Positions 33,846 to 42,408 of a DNA stretch of 64,000 nt are shown one piece after another. How positions within the stretch are numbered: the stretch's first letter is position 1; every line of letters starts with the position of its first letter. This stretch comes from Streptosporangium subroseum (lineage in GTDB: Bacteria > Actinomycetota > Actinomycetes > Streptosporangiales > Streptosporangiaceae). Position numbers and translations under genes: made by a program. The notes beneath the pieces were generated by a model. It was not told the DNA's origin. It ran no database searches and worked only from the letters and a program-made list of their open reading frames with translations. The stretch is taken from NCBI RefSeq assembly GCF_900188345.1, contig NZ_FZOD01000025.1, positions 44,634-108,633 on the forward strand. Direction: 5' to 3'.

Positions 33846-33910
33846 CGACAAAAACCGGAAGACCACCAGGTCCGCCCGCTCCGCGGTTCCTCCCGTCCTG
33901 AAGGACGGGG
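32584..33910 (-). mobile_element. IS1341-like (IS200/IS605 family) element, tnpB only
   Basis: The right end on the minus strand is 32619-32584 (GGAATCC ... GGGGAGGATGTCAA, imperfect hairpin). The left side carries the hairpin CCCGTCCT-GA-AGGACGGG (33892-33909). No tnpA is present. The 3' part of tnpB through the right end is where the guide (omega) RNA of such elements is made; its guide would start with the bases just beyond the end (CTCCAGGTAGAGCTCTTC on the minus strand). The element sits between the decayed two-component genes and the menD terminator. The left boundary is approximate. Confidence 0.75.
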
Positions 33911-33930
33911 CTCCACGCTGTACGCAGTCA

Positions 33931-33966
33931 GTGACCTGGGGTGACACGGAGGCCGCCCCAGGTCAC
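33931..33966 (-). terminator. menD terminator overlapping its stop codon
   Basis: Arms GTGACCTGGGG (33931-33941) and CCCCAGGTCAC (33956-33966) are perfect over 11 bp with a 14-base loop. The right arm contains the menD stop codon (33963-33965). The IS left side begins about 20 bp further downstream. Confidence 0.6.
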
Positions 33967-35618
33967 ATGAGGTCGCGGATCGCGCCGTGGGCCGCGTCGC
34001 GCATCATGGCGTGCAGATCCGCGTTGGACTCCCGGTCGGTGCGCACCTCGACGATCCGCAGCCCGTCCCCGCGCAGCGCCTTGGACAGCTGACCGGGCTC
34101 GTTCACGAAGGTGTACGGCGTGCCGGTGGAGGCGGCCACGTAGCCCAGGTCCACCCCGTGCGCGGTGCCGAAGATCCGCTCGAACGGATCACGCAGCGCG
34201 GCCTGGGGCAGCAGCGAGAAGATCCCGCCACCGTCGTTGTTGACCACGACCAGGCACAGGTCGGGCCGGGGCTCGCGGGGCCCGAGGATCAGCCCGTTCT
34301 GGTCGTGCAGGAAGGTCAGGTCACCCATCAGGGCGTAGGCGGGGCCGTTGTGGGACAGCGCCGCGCCCATGGCGGTGGACACCACGCCGTCGATCCCGGC
34401 GGCGCCCCGGTTGGCCAGGATCCGCAGGCCCCTGCGGGGACGCATCGCCTGGTCCAGGTCGCGGATCGGCATGGAGGACCCGGAGAACAGCAGCGATCCG
34501 TTGGGCAGCGCGTCCACCAGGTCACGGGCCAGGCGCGGCTCGCTGAGCCCGGTCCCGTCCATCACCTCGTCGATCGCGCCCCTGGCCGCCGTGTCGGCGC
34601 GACGCCAGGAGTGCAGCCACTCGTCGTCCCCCGCGGGGATGGGGATCTCCACCTCCTGGGCCACCTGGGTGGCCGAACGGGTCGGATCGGGCCAGCGGGT
34701 CATGTCGCGGGCGACCACGACGTGCTCGTCGGCGTGCTTGAGCCAGTTCAGCAGCGGCCGGGACAGGCTGGGGCGGCCCAGGGTGACCACCACCTCCGGC
34801 CGGTGCCTGTCGGCGAACTCGGGGGTGCCGAGGAGGAAGTGGTAGGCGGACATGGCGTGGTCGCCGTAGCGGGCGCCGCCGTTGGGCTCCGACAGGACCG
34901 GCCATCCGGCCATGCCCGCCGCCGCCACGTATCTGCGCACGTTGGACGCGCCGTCACCGACGACCAGCACACCCCGCCGGGTCGGCTGCAGGTGAAGCGC
35001 CACGGGAGGCGAGGCCACCCTGGCCCGGACCCACGGCCCTGCCGCGTCTCCCTCCAGCGACTCGCACCAGGAGGTGTCGCCGTCCGGGATCAGCGGCTCG
35101 CGGAAGGGCACGTTCAGGTGGACCGGCCCCGGGTCGTAGGGGCCCAGCGAGCGCTGGTAGGCGCGGCAGGCCAGGGAACGCCAGTAGGCGACCTGACCCG
35201 GGCGGTCCTCGGGCACGCCGACCTCGCTGAACCAGCGGACGGCCGCGCCGTACAGCTTGATCTGGTCGATGGTCTGGCTGGCACCGGTGTCGCGCAGTTC
35301 GGGGGGCCGGTCGGCGGTGAGCACCAGCAGCGGCACCCCCGACTCGTGCGCCTCGATGACCGCCGGGTGGAAGTTGGCCGCCGCGGTGCCCGAGGTGCAG
35401 ATCAGGGCGACCGGACGCTCACTGCGCCGGGCCAGGCCCAGCGCCAGGAACGAGGCGGAGCGCTCGTCCACGCGCACGTGCAGCCGGATACGGCTGTCGG
35501 CGTGCACGGCCAGGGCCAGGGGGGTCGAGCGCGAGCCTGGTGCGAGCACCACGTCCGTGAGTCCACAGCGCGCAAGCTCGTCGACCAGTACCGTCGCGAG
35601 CGCGGTCGCGGGGTTCAC
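33963..35618 (-). CDS. menD: MenD, SEPHCHC synthase
   Basis: A 551-residue thiamine-diphosphate enzyme. It adds the succinyl semialdehyde unit from 2-oxoglutarate to isochorismate in menaquinone synthesis. Signatures: LAPGSRSTPLALAVHADSRI, VDERSASFLALGLAR with the catalytic Glu, ICTSGTAAANFHPAVIEA, and the ThDP/Mg motif GDLTFLHDQNGLIL...VVNNDGGGIFSLLPQ. Length is normal. menB lies 124 bp upstream on the same strand. Confidence 0.97.
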   Translation of the reverse strand: MNPATALATVLVDELARCGLTDVVLAPGSRSTPLALAVHADSRIRLHVRVDERSASFLALGLARRSERPVALICTSGTAAANFHPAVIEAHESGVPLLVLTADRPPELRDTGASQTIDQIKLYGAAVRWFSEVGVPEDRPGQVAYWRSLACRAYQRSLGPYDPGPVHLNVPFREPLIPDGDTSWCESLEGDAAGPWVRARVASPPVALHLQPTRRGVLVVGDGASNVRRYVAAAGMAGWPVLSEPNGGARYGDHAMSAYHFLLGTPEFADRHRPEVVVTLGRPSLSRPLLNWLKHADEHVVVARDMTRWPDPTRSATQVAQEVEIPIPAGDDEWLHSWRRADTAARGAIDEVMDGTGLSEPRLARDLVDALPNGSLLFSGSSMPIRDLDQAMRPRRGLRILANRGAAGIDGVVSTAMGAALSHNGPAYALMGDLTFLHDQNGLILGPREPRPDLCLVVVNNDGGGIFSLLPQAALRDPFERIFGTAHGVDLGYVAASTGTPYTFVNEPGQLSKALRGDGLRIVEVRTDRESNADLHAMMRDAAHGAIRDLM

Positions 35619-35655
35619 CGCAGCGCCTCCTTGAGCATTCGCATACGCACCGGCG

Positions 35656-35675
35656 GGCCCGCCTTGCGGCGGGCC
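35656..35675 (-). terminator. Hairpin between menB and menD
   Basis: Arms GGCCCGCC and GGCGGGCC with loop TTGC, 38 bp before the menD start and 68 bp past the menB stop. It could end or attenuate menB transcription; no U-tract is visible. Confidence 0.4.
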
Positions 35676-35742
35676 GACGCCGTCTCGTCCACCACTGGAC
35701 GACGCACCCCAGGACCGTACCCCGCGCGGATCGCCTCTGCCA

Positions 35743-36648
35743 TTACGGGCGGCGCGGGAACTGGCCGAAGTCGGGAGCGCGCTTCTCCTTGAACGCGTTG
35801 CGGCCCTCCTGCGCCTCCTCGCTCATGTAGTAGAGCAGGGTGGCGTCTCCGGCGAACTGCTGCATCCCCGCGGCGCCGTCGGTCACCGCGTTCAGCGCGC
35901 CCTTGAGCATGCGCAGGGCCAGTGGCGACTTGTCCAGCATCTCCCTGGCCCAGCTGACCGTCTCCTCCTCCAGTCGGGCGAGGGGGACGACGGCGTTGAC
36001 CAGACCCCAGTTGAGGGCCGTCTGCGCGTCGTACTGGCGGCAGAGGTACCAGATCTCGCGGGCCCGCTTCAGGCCGACGGTCTCGGCCAGCAGCCAGGAG
36101 CCGTAGCCGCCGTCGAAGGAGCCGACCTTCGGGCCGGTCTGCCCGAAGACCGCGTTGTCGGCGGCGATGGACAGGTCGCAGCAGACGTGCAGCACGTGGC
36201 CGCCGCCGATGGCGTAACCCGCGATCATCGCGATGACCGGCTTGGGACAGCGGCGGATCTGCACCTGCAGGTCCAGCACGTTGAGCCGGCCCACGTGCGG
36301 GGTCGACTTGTCGACGTAGCCGTCGTCTCCGCGGATCTTCTGGTCGCCGCCCGAGCAGAAGGCCCTGTCGCCCGCGCCGGTGAAAATGATCACACCGACC
36401 TCGGGGTCCTCCTGCGCGAGGTTGAAGGCGTCCTTGAGCTCGAAGAGCGTCGTCGGGCGGAAGGCGTTGTGCCGTTCGGGGCGGTTGATCGTGATCTTCG
36501 CGATGCCCTCGCCGGTCTCGTAGATGATGTCTTCGTACTGCCCCGCCGCCTTCCAGTCGACCTTGCCTCCGGTCGCGCTCGCCGGCTCGGGAGTCGCCTC
36601 GCTCGCTGCTCGCTCATCCGTGCCCGGCTCGACTGGCTCCGTGCTCAC
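35743..36648 (-). CDS. menB: MenB, 1,4-dihydroxy-2-naphthoyl-CoA synthase
   Basis: A 301-residue crotonase-fold enzyme that closes o-succinylbenzoyl-CoA to DHNA-CoA. Motifs: ITINRPERHNAFRP, FTGAGDRAFCSGGDQKIRG, AGYAIGGGHVLHVCCDLSIA and GSFDGGYGSWLLAETVG, then a MenB C-terminus (KRAPDFGQFPRRP). The start is GTG at 36648; the first ~30 residues are acidic and poorly conserved. It is divergent from menE (69-bp gap). Confidence 0.96.
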   Translation of the reverse strand: MSTEPVEPGTDERAASEATPEPASATGGKVDWKAAGQYEDIIYETGEGIAKITINRPERHNAFRPTTLFELKDAFNLAQEDPEVGVIIFTGAGDRAFCSGGDQKIRGDDGYVDKSTPHVGRLNVLDLQVQIRRCPKPVIAMIAGYAIGGGHVLHVCCDLSIAADNAVFGQTGPKVGSFDGGYGSWLLAETVGLKRAREIWYLCRQYDAQTALNWGLVNAVVPLARLEEETVSWAREMLDKSPLALRMLKGALNAVTDGAAGMQQFAGDATLLYYMSEEAQEGRNAFKEKRAPDFGQFPRRP

Positions 36649-36717
36649 GATCGCCTCGCCCTCTCCGCTGTGCCGGGGCCGCTCCCCGGCATTGTCGGCA
36701 CTAACCTTACGACTGTG

Positions 36718-37893
36718 ATGACCATTCCTATGCACGGGGAGTGGCCTTCCGTGGACCGAGAGCTGCATGCCATCGTGTCTCCGGCCGGGCCCGAGCTGTT
36801 CCGGGCCGTCGGCGCGGCGCTCGACGGCAGCGGCCCCGCCGTCCTGCCCCTCCCCTCCGACCTGCCCGTCTCCGCGCTGCGGGCGACGCTCGACGCGCTG
36901 CGTCCCACCCACGTCGACGGCGTACGGCACCCCGGCGGCACGGGGGTCTCCCCCGAGGTGGCCGTGGTCATCGCCACCAGCGGATCGACCGGCGTCCCCA
37001 AGGGCGTGCAGCTCTCCGCCGATGCCCTGAGGGCCTCCGCGGCGGCCTCCCTGCGCCGCCTGGACGCCCGCCCGGGCGAGCGGTGGCTGTGCTGCCTGCC
37101 CCCCTCGCACGTCTCCGGCCTTCAGGTGCTCGTCCGATCGCTGCTGGGCGAGACCGAGCCGATCGTGCACGACGGATTCTCCCCCGAGGCGGTGCTCGCC
37201 AGCGGCGCCGATCACGTCTCGCTGGTGCCGACCCAGCTCCGCCGCCTGCTCCATGCGGATCTGTCGGTCTTCAGGACGATCCTGCTCGGCGGCGCCGCCG
37301 CTCCGGCGGAGCTGCTCGCGGCGGCCGGGGCGGCCGGCGCCCGGGTCGTCACCACGTACGGCATGAGCGAGACCTGCGGCGGGTGCGTCTACGACGGCGC
37401 CCCTCTGGACGGGGTGGATCTCGCCGTCGGCGCCGACGGCCGGATCCGCATTTCCGGCCCCGTGCTGTTCCACGGTTACCGGCTCCGCCCCGACCTCACC
37501 CGGGCCGCCCGCGACGGCGGCTGGTTCCTCACCTCCGACCTCGGCGCCCTGGACGGCGGACGGCTGCGCGTGCTGGGGCGGGCCGACGACGTCATCAACA
37601 CCGGCGGCGAGAAGGTCGTCGCCGCGACCGTGGCGGCCGTCGTGGCCGAGCATCCCGCGATCGTCGACGTCGCCGTGGTCGGCCGCCCCGATCCCGAGTG
37701 GGGCGAGCGGGTGGTGGCCGTCGTGGTCTCCCCCACGCCCCCGTCCCTGGCCGAGCTCCGCGCCTTCGCCAAGGAACGGCTACCCGCCTACGCGGCCCCC
37801 GCCGAACTGGTCGTCCTGCCCGAAATACCGCTTTTGCCCAATGGCAAGCCAGACCTCGCGGCCCTCCGTTATGGTCTTCAACGGGAACCATGA
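36718..37893 (+). CDS. menE: MenE, o-succinylbenzoate-CoA ligase
   Basis: A 391-residue ANL-family adenylating enzyme, short as in actinobacterial MenE. P-loop VIATSGSTGVPKGVQLS, A5 TYGMSETCGGCVYDG, A7 TSDLGALDGGRLRVLGRADD, A8 NTGGEKV and the catalytic A10 Lys in LLPNGKPDLAAL are all present. The start is ATG at 36718 (or 36733). No strong ribosome binding site is seen, so it may be leaderless. With divergent menB and menD it supplies three consecutive steps of menaquinone synthesis. Confidence 0.95.
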   Translation: MTIPMHGEWPSVDRELHAIVSPAGPELFRAVGAALDGSGPAVLPLPSDLPVSALRATLDALRPTHVDGVRHPGGTGVSPEVAVVIATSGSTGVPKGVQLSADALRASAAASLRRLDARPGERWLCCLPPSHVSGLQVLVRSLLGETEPIVHDGFSPEAVLASGADHVSLVPTQLRRLLHADLSVFRTILLGGAAAPAELLAAAGAAGARVVTTYGMSETCGGCVYDGAPLDGVDLAVGADGRIRISGPVLFHGYRLRPDLTRAARDGGWFLTSDLGALDGGRLRVLGRADDVINTGGEKVVAATVAAVVAEHPAIVDVAVVGRPDPEWGERVVAVVVSPTPPSLAELRAFAKERLPAYAAPAELVVLPEIPLLPNGKPDLAALRYGLQREP

Positions 37894-37943
37894 AGGTGCT
37901 CCCACACGTCCAAGAGACAGCCGGAGCAGGAAGGACGAGCCCG

Positions 37944-38297
37944 ATGAACGTAACCCGCAAGACGTGGATCTCCGCTGGGATCGTCGGCGCGGTCCTCATC
38001 GGCGGCATGTCCGTCGCGGCGGCCGCCGCGGACGGCGGGATCGAGAAGATCGAGGGCGAGACCCGGAAGATCGAGAAGATCGACGAGCCCGCGCCCATCC
38101 CTCCGCGGCAGCCGGGCACACCGTCGGCCCAGGAACCGTCCCCCTCACAGGAGACCGCTCCCCCGAAGGACGACAACGTGGTGTCCCGGGAGATCAATCC
38201 GGACCCGGGGCAGACAGGGCACTACTGGACCGACGCCCGCCTGGAGGGCGCGCAGCCCATGCCCATGCCGGAAGGCCCGGTGAACGCGACCGAATAG
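37944..38297 (+). CDS. Small secreted or membrane-anchored Pro/Glu-rich protein
   Basis: A 117-residue protein with AAGGACGAG before ATG. Residues about 6-28 are hydrophobic (WISAGIVGAVLIGGMSVAAAAA), a signal peptide. The rest is low-complexity: alternating EKIEGETRKIEKIDEP, a Pro/Ser/Gln stretch and GQTGHYWTDARLEGAQPMPMP. No family recognised. It is 50 bp behind menE and may be co-transcribed. Confidence 0.6.
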   Translation: MNVTRKTWISAGIVGAVLIGGMSVAAAAADGGIEKIEGETRKIEKIDEPAPIPPRQPGTPSAQEPSPSQETAPPKDDNVVSREINPDPGQTGHYWTDARLEGAQPMPMPEGPVNATE

Positions 38298-38371
38298 GCC
38301 CCGCCACACGCCCCTGACCGGGGCGGATTGCAAAGGCGAGGACCTGCCCGGCATATTTTCCGGGTAAAGCC

Positions 38372-38401
38372 GGGAACAGAAAGTTCTTGGTCGGGGTTAT
38401 T
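38372..38401 (+). promoter_or_regulatory. SigR-type promoter in front of the sigma factor
   Basis: GGGAAC (38372-38377), exactly 18 bp, then GTTATT (38396-38401) fits the disulfide-stress sigma-R consensus GGGAAT/C-N18-GTT. In Streptomyces coelicolor the principal sigma gene hrdB also has a SigR-dependent promoter, so this is a precise parallel. It is 83 bp before the ATG. An inverted repeat CCCGGC...GCCGGG (about 38347-38374) lies directly upstream. Confidence 0.55.
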
Positions 38402-38484
38402 GGTACTGGTGCGTTGAGGGACCCCCAGACCACCCCACCCAACAAACTGTACGTAGACGACTCCGTGATGGAGGAGGTGTCCTC

Positions 38485-39825
38485 ATGCCCCAAACCGCCG
38501 TGGCGACCTCATCTGAGGCCCCGACGACCCTTGAACAGTTCCTTGACCGAGGGCGAGTCCAGGGCCACCTTTCTCTCGCGGAGCTGCGCCGTGCCTTCGC
38601 CGAGGCGGGCATCAGCCCTGCCGAGGGCCGGTCGATCCTGCGAGAGCTCACCGAGGCGGGTGTCAGCCTGGCGGCCGAGAACGAGCCGGCTCTCGCCGCC
38701 GCCACGAAGAAGCCCGCGGCCAAGACCACCACCCGCAAGACCGCCGAGCGCAAGACCAAGGCCGCGCCCGCGAAGAAGACGACGACCGCCAAGGTCGAGG
38801 CGGCGCCCAAGAACCCCAAGGACGCCGAGACGGAGATCGACGACGAGGAGTGGACCCCCTCCGACGACGTCGAGGTCGAAGTCGAGCCCACCATCGACCT
38901 GGACGACCAGTCGTCGGTCATGGGCGACTCGGTGCACACCTACCTGAAGTCGATCGGCCGCCGCACCCTGCTCACCGCCGCCCAGGAGGTCGAGCTCGCC
39001 AAGCGCATCGAGGCCGGTCTGTACGCCGAGGCCAAGCTGGAGGCCCAGCCGGGCCTGTCGGCCGCCATGCGCGACGACCTGGAGTGGGTGGCCGAGGACG
39101 GCCGCCGCGCCAAGGACCACATGCTGGAGGCCAACCTCCGCCTGGTCGTCTCCGTCGCCAAGAAATACACCGACCGCGGCATGGCCCTGCTCGACGTGGT
39201 CCAGGAGGGCAACCTCGGCCTGATCCGCGCGGTGGAGAAGTTCGACTACACCAAGGGCTACAAGTTCTCCACCTACGCCATGTGGTGGATCCGCCAGGCC
39301 ATCCAGCGGGGTTTCGCCGACTCCGCCCGCACCATCCGCCTGCCCGTCCACGTGCTCGAGATGCTCTCCAAGCTGTCGCGCGTCGAGCGCGACATGCACC
39401 AGCGCCTGGGCCGCGAACCCACGGCGGAGGAGCTGGGATTCGAGCTGGACAAGAGCCCCGACCAGATCGAGGAACTGCTCCGCACCAGCCGCCAGCCGAT
39501 CAGCCTCAACGCCACCATCGGCGAGGACGGCGAGACCACCATCGGCGACCTCATCGAGGACGTCGACTCCCCCGAGGCCTCCGAGGTGGTGGATCGCCAG
39601 CTGCTCGGAGAGCAGCTGCGCGGCGTGCTCGGCAACCTCTCTCCCCGGGAGGCCAAGATCATGGCCCTGCGCTTCGGCCTCGTCGACGGCAAGCCCCACA
39701 CCCTCGACGAGATCGGCAAGCACCTCGGCCTGACCCGCGAGCGCATCCGCCAGCTGGAGAAGGAGTCCCTCTCCAAGCTCCGCCACCCCAGCAACACGCG
39801 CCCGCTGCTCGACTGGGCCAGCTGA
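38485..39825 (+). CDS. RNA polymerase sigma-70 factor (group 1/2)
   Basis: A 446-residue sigma factor. The N-terminus (residues about 14-60) resembles region 1.1, followed by a Lys/Ala/Thr-rich, then acidic linker (about 70-140). Region 1.2-2 begins HTYLKSIGRRTLLTAAQEVE; region 2.3-2.4 is FDYTKGYKFSTYAMWWIRQA. Region 3 and region 4 follow (LDEIGKHLGLTRERIRQLEK). GGAGGTG precedes ATG. It could be the housekeeping sigma or a SigB/HrdA-like second factor; the window does not settle this. Confidence 0.93.
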   Translation: MPQTAVATSSEAPTTLEQFLDRGRVQGHLSLAELRRAFAEAGISPAEGRSILRELTEAGVSLAAENEPALAAATKKPAAKTTTRKTAERKTKAAPAKKTTTAKVEAAPKNPKDAETEIDDEEWTPSDDVEVEVEPTIDLDDQSSVMGDSVHTYLKSIGRRTLLTAAQEVELAKRIEAGLYAEAKLEAQPGLSAAMRDDLEWVAEDGRRAKDHMLEANLRLVVSVAKKYTDRGMALLDVVQEGNLGLIRAVEKFDYTKGYKFSTYAMWWIRQAIQRGFADSARTIRLPVHVLEMLSKLSRVERDMHQRLGREPTAEELGFELDKSPDQIEELLRTSRQPISLNATIGEDGETTIGDLIEDVDSPEASEVVDRQLLGEQLRGVLGNLSPREAKIMALRFGLVDGKPHTLDEIGKHLGLTRERIRQLEKESLSKLRHPSNTRPLLDWAS

Positions 39826-39830
39826 CCGCT

Positions 39831-39877
39831 ACGCAGAACGCCGCCGCGAACTTCAAGTTCGCGGCGGCGTTCTGCGT
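39831..39877. terminator. Perfect 47-nt inverted repeat, shared terminator
   Basis: Twenty-three bases (39831-39853, ACGCAGAACG...CGAACTT) are mirrored exactly at 39855-39877 around one C. It lies between the convergent sigma gene (stop 39825) and the gene ending at 39906 and can end both transcripts. No U-tract on either side. Confidence 0.65.
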
Positions 39878-39905
39878 TGTCGCCGTCACTACGGCGGGGA
39901 AGCGG

Positions 39906-40349
39906 TCACCTCGCGCCGGCGACCCGGAGGGGAGCGGCGGCGGCCTCCGGGCGCTCCGAGGCCGGGACCAGGCGCGGAACCCGGACGATGCCGGTCAGGC
40001 GGTTCTGCTCGCGAAGGGTGCGCAGGCGGTTGACCTCGGCGGTCCACTCGGCGCCCTTCGGGGTGGCCCTGCCCTTGCGGCGGCGGATCCGGTCGTCATA
40101 GGACTTGATCCCGAACGCCGCCCGCTGGCTGGCCTCGGCGCCTCGCAGCGCCTCGGTCAGCGCCCTGTCAAAGGCCAGACCGGCGGCCCGGAGCTCCTCC
40201 GGGGATGCATGGGAGGCCTGCGCCTGGCGCAGAGCGACCTCCGCCGCCCGCGCCTTCTCCAGAAGCTCGGGGAAGCTCTTCCCGACCTCCTGGTCAGCGT
40301 GGTGACGAACCTCCGCCTCCCGGCTCACGCGCGGTCGGAAAAACGCCAT
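39906..40349 (-). CDS. Hypothetical coiled-coil protein
   Basis: A 147-residue Arg/Ala/Glu-rich protein, largely helical (ELLEKARAAEVALRQAQASH, then ELRAAGLAFDRALTEALRG). A basic segment is YDDRIRRRKGRATPKGAEW. No signal peptide or membrane segment and no family recognised. Third-position GC is like that of its neighbours, so it is probably real. It is convergent with the sigma gene. Confidence 0.55.
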   Translation of the reverse strand: MAFFRPRVSREAEVRHHADQEVGKSFPELLEKARAAEVALRQAQASHASPEELRAAGLAFDRALTEALRGAEASQRAAFGIKSYDDRIRRRKGRATPKGAEWTAEVNRLRTLREQNRLTGIVRVPRLVPASERPEAAAAPLRVAGAR

Positions 40350-40463
40350 CTTCTGCCCTCTCTCGCCTGTTCGCCGGACCTTCCCGGCAGGTTACGGCTC
40401 GTAGCTTACGCCGTTCCTCCCCGCCCCACGTACTCAGGGATCGAGCTGTCCGGCGCGTCCGCC

Positions 40464-40499
40464 TTTACACAGTAAGGTAAACGGTGGCAGGATGCCACC
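40464..40499. promoter_or_regulatory. Operator-like repeats before the TetR gene
   Basis: TTTAC (40464-40468), 8 bp, GTAAA (40477-40481) forms an 18-bp TetR-type site. Directly behind it GGTGGCA-GGA-TGCCACC (40483-40499) is a perfect 7-bp inverted repeat that ends at the base before the ATG and could hide or replace the ribosome binding site. Confidence 0.5.
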
Positions 40500-41087
40500 A
40501 TGCCTGCCAAGCGACCACCCATCCCGCTCTCCAGGGAGCGCATCATCGACGCGGCCCTGCACATCGCCGACAGCCAGGGGCTGCGGCGGCTGACGATGCG
40601 CCGACTGGGCGACGCGCTCCAGGTGGAGGCGATGGCCATCTACCACCACCTGCCGCGCGGCAAGGACGCCCTCATGGACGCGCTCGCCGAGCACGTCACC
40701 GCCGTTCACGTCGAGCCCGGCGGGAGCTGGCAGGAGAGCGCGAAGGCGTGGTGCCGGGCGAGCCGGGCCGCGCTCAGGGAGCATCCGGGGGTGCTGGCGC
40801 TGGCTCTGACCAAGCCCCCCAAGGGGCGCACGGCGATCGCCATCAGGGAGCAGACCGACCAGCTGGCCGAGGCGGGGCTCGGCGACGCGCCGGGGGCCGT
40901 GCGGGCGCTGCGAGCCTATGTCTTCGGCGCGGTGGCGGTGGAGGTGCAGCAGTCAGGTTGGGCCGAGGCGGCAGATGATCATGATGAGCCATGGCGCCCG
41001 CCCTCGAAGGGCGGAGGCAGCCCGGGGGCCGACGCCGACTTCGAACTCGGTCTGGACGCACTCCTGGTGGGGTTGACCAGGCACTGA
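40500..41087 (+). CDS. TetR family regulator (tetracycline-repressor-like C-terminal domain)
   Basis: A 195-residue protein. The HTH at about 12-58 reads RIIDAALHIADSQGLRRLTM, RRLGDALQVEAMAIYHHLP. The carboxyl part (ALREHPGVLALALTK, LRAYVFGAVAVEVQQ, FELGLDALLVGL) fits the TetR_C_1 type. ATG follows directly on an inverted repeat. No neighbouring transporter or enzyme shows what it controls; the palindromes upstream suggest autoregulation. Confidence 0.85.
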   Translation: MPAKRPPIPLSRERIIDAALHIADSQGLRRLTMRRLGDALQVEAMAIYHHLPRGKDALMDALAEHVTAVHVEPGGSWQESAKAWCRASRAALREHPGVLALALTKPPKGRTAIAIREQTDQLAEAGLGDAPGAVRALRAYVFGAVAVEVQQSGWAEAADDHDEPWRPPSKGGGSPGADADFELGLDALLVGLTRH

Positions 41088-41446
41088 GTCATGTCGGAGA
41101 CTTGTAAGCGAGGTTTAAGCGTCTGGCGGCGTGTCACGCTTGGCCCGGTATCATTCCATGAGGCATGCTGTGCGATAGGTCACACCCCCCGAAAAGCTTC
41201 CGAGGGACTCACCCGATAGCAGTTCGCAAACAGTCCTAACGGGCTATGTCGCCGGGGTGGGATCAGATCGCACACTTGTTCTTGATGTGCGGGCCTCACC
41301 TTGTTCGAGGCACGCATGGCCATATGTCAACCATCAGATGCTCGTCTCCCCGTCATGCGTGGAAACGGGGTCCCATCGGGACGGCACCCACCGGCCACCC
41401 GATATCGACTCCGGCGAGCCGACACGAGAGATCCGGAGGCACGCCG
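41088..41446. other. Intergenic region before the DUF5999 gene
   Basis: I see no gene. TAAGC-type direct repeats (GTAAGCGAGGTTTAAGCG) lie near 41105 and short inverted sequences near 41190-41250. The region probably holds the promoter and 5' leader of the small DUF5999 gene; no clear -10/-35 pair stands out. CGGAGGC at the end is its ribosome binding site. Confidence 0.4.
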
Positions 41447-41638
41447 ATGTGCCCGCACGAGCCGTCCTGTCCGTCCGCCGACGCGCTGGACCGCGAAGCC
41501 GCCCGCACGATGGCAGCCCACCCCGAGCAGGGATGGAGCCTGCTCTGCAACGGTGTGGTGTTGTTCGAGGACACCGGCGAGCTCCTGCCCGACGGCGCCG
41601 TCATCGAGCCGCACCGGCCCCTGGCCGGCGTCGCCTGA
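41447..41638 (+). CDS. DUF5999 small protein
   Basis: A 63-residue protein (MCPHEPSCPSADALDREAAR ... WSLLCNGVVLFEDTGELLPD) matching the short actinobacterial DUF5999 family, which is common in Streptomyces and relatives and has no known function. Cys2, Cys8 and Cys33 are the typical cysteines. CGGAGGC lies 7 bases upstream of ATG. It is a single-gene unit. Confidence 0.8.
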   Translation: MCPHEPSCPSADALDREAARTMAAHPEQGWSLLCNGVVLFEDTGELLPDGAVIEPHRPLAGVA

Positions 41639-41666
41639 TCATCACGCCCCGATCGTCACGCCTTGA

Positions 41667-42275
41667 TCATCGCGCTGAGCCTGGCCGCATCCTCACGTCG
41701 AGCCACTCCGCGACGGCCTCGCCGACCCGGGCGGGGGTTTTCTTGAGATCGTGACCCTCCCCCGGCAGCACCACCAGGCGTGCGGCATCCGCCGCCTCGG
41801 GCACGCCGAAGGGGTCCCGGTCTCCACTCACCACCAGTACGTCCACGCCCGCCGCGCGCAGCTCCCCGGCGCGGGACCGTTCCGGTCTGCCCGGCGGGTG
41901 CAACGGGAACGCCAGCGCGACGACCGCCTCGGCCTCGACCCGCGGAGCCGTACGGCAGGCGACCCTGGCCCCGTTGCTCCGCCCGCCCTGCACCAGCGGC
42001 AGCCCCGGATAGCGCCCGCGGAGCTCGGCCACCAGCGCCTCCCAGGCCTCGTCCTGCTTGACCGCAGATCCCGGCGCGCGGGCACCCCGCAGCCGGAACG
42101 GCTGGAGCACCCGCGCCACCACGCCGCCGATCCCCACCACGGCGTCCCGTACGGCCAGCAGGTCCGGGGCGTCCACTCCCCCGGCCGAACCGTGGGTGAG
42201 CACCAGCAGGAAGCGCGCCGCGCCGGCTTCGTCGATCTCCGCCACGGCCGGGCCGTGCGGGGTCACGATCTCCAT
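41667..42275 (-). CDS. KANL3/Tex30-type alpha/beta hydrolase
   Basis: From ATG at 42275 the protein has 202 residues; an in-frame ATG at 42353 would add 26 low-complexity residues. It has the compact hydrolase fold of the KAT8-complex-subunit-3/Tex30 family: LVLTHGSAGG, nucleophile elbow QGGRSNGARVA, acid in VVSGDRDPFG and His in LPGEGHDLKK. It is probably cytosolic; the substrate is unknown. It is divergent from the membrane protein at 42409. Confidence 0.82.
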   Translation of the reverse strand: MEIVTPHGPAVAEIDEAGAARFLLVLTHGSAGGVDAPDLLAVRDAVVGIGGVVARVLQPFRLRGARAPGSAVKQDEAWEALVAELRGRYPGLPLVQGGRSNGARVACRTAPRVEAEAVVALAFPLHPPGRPERSRAGELRAAGVDVLVVSGDRDPFGVPEAADAARLVVLPGEGHDLKKTPARVGEAVAEWLDVRMRPGSAR

Positions 42276-42408
42276 GGGCGCCGTGGGGGCCCAGGGCTCG
42301 GGTGGAGGCCCCGCGGCCGGGATGGACACGGAGTTCGATCTCGAGGTGGACACAGATCTCGTCCTAACGACTGATGCCGGTGACCCGGCTCGCGTGGAGA
42401 ATCGGAGA

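Noticed and set aside
35743..37653. 636-codon open frame joining menB with upstream sequence
   Set aside because: The extra part is the antisense of menE; menB begins at GTG 36648.
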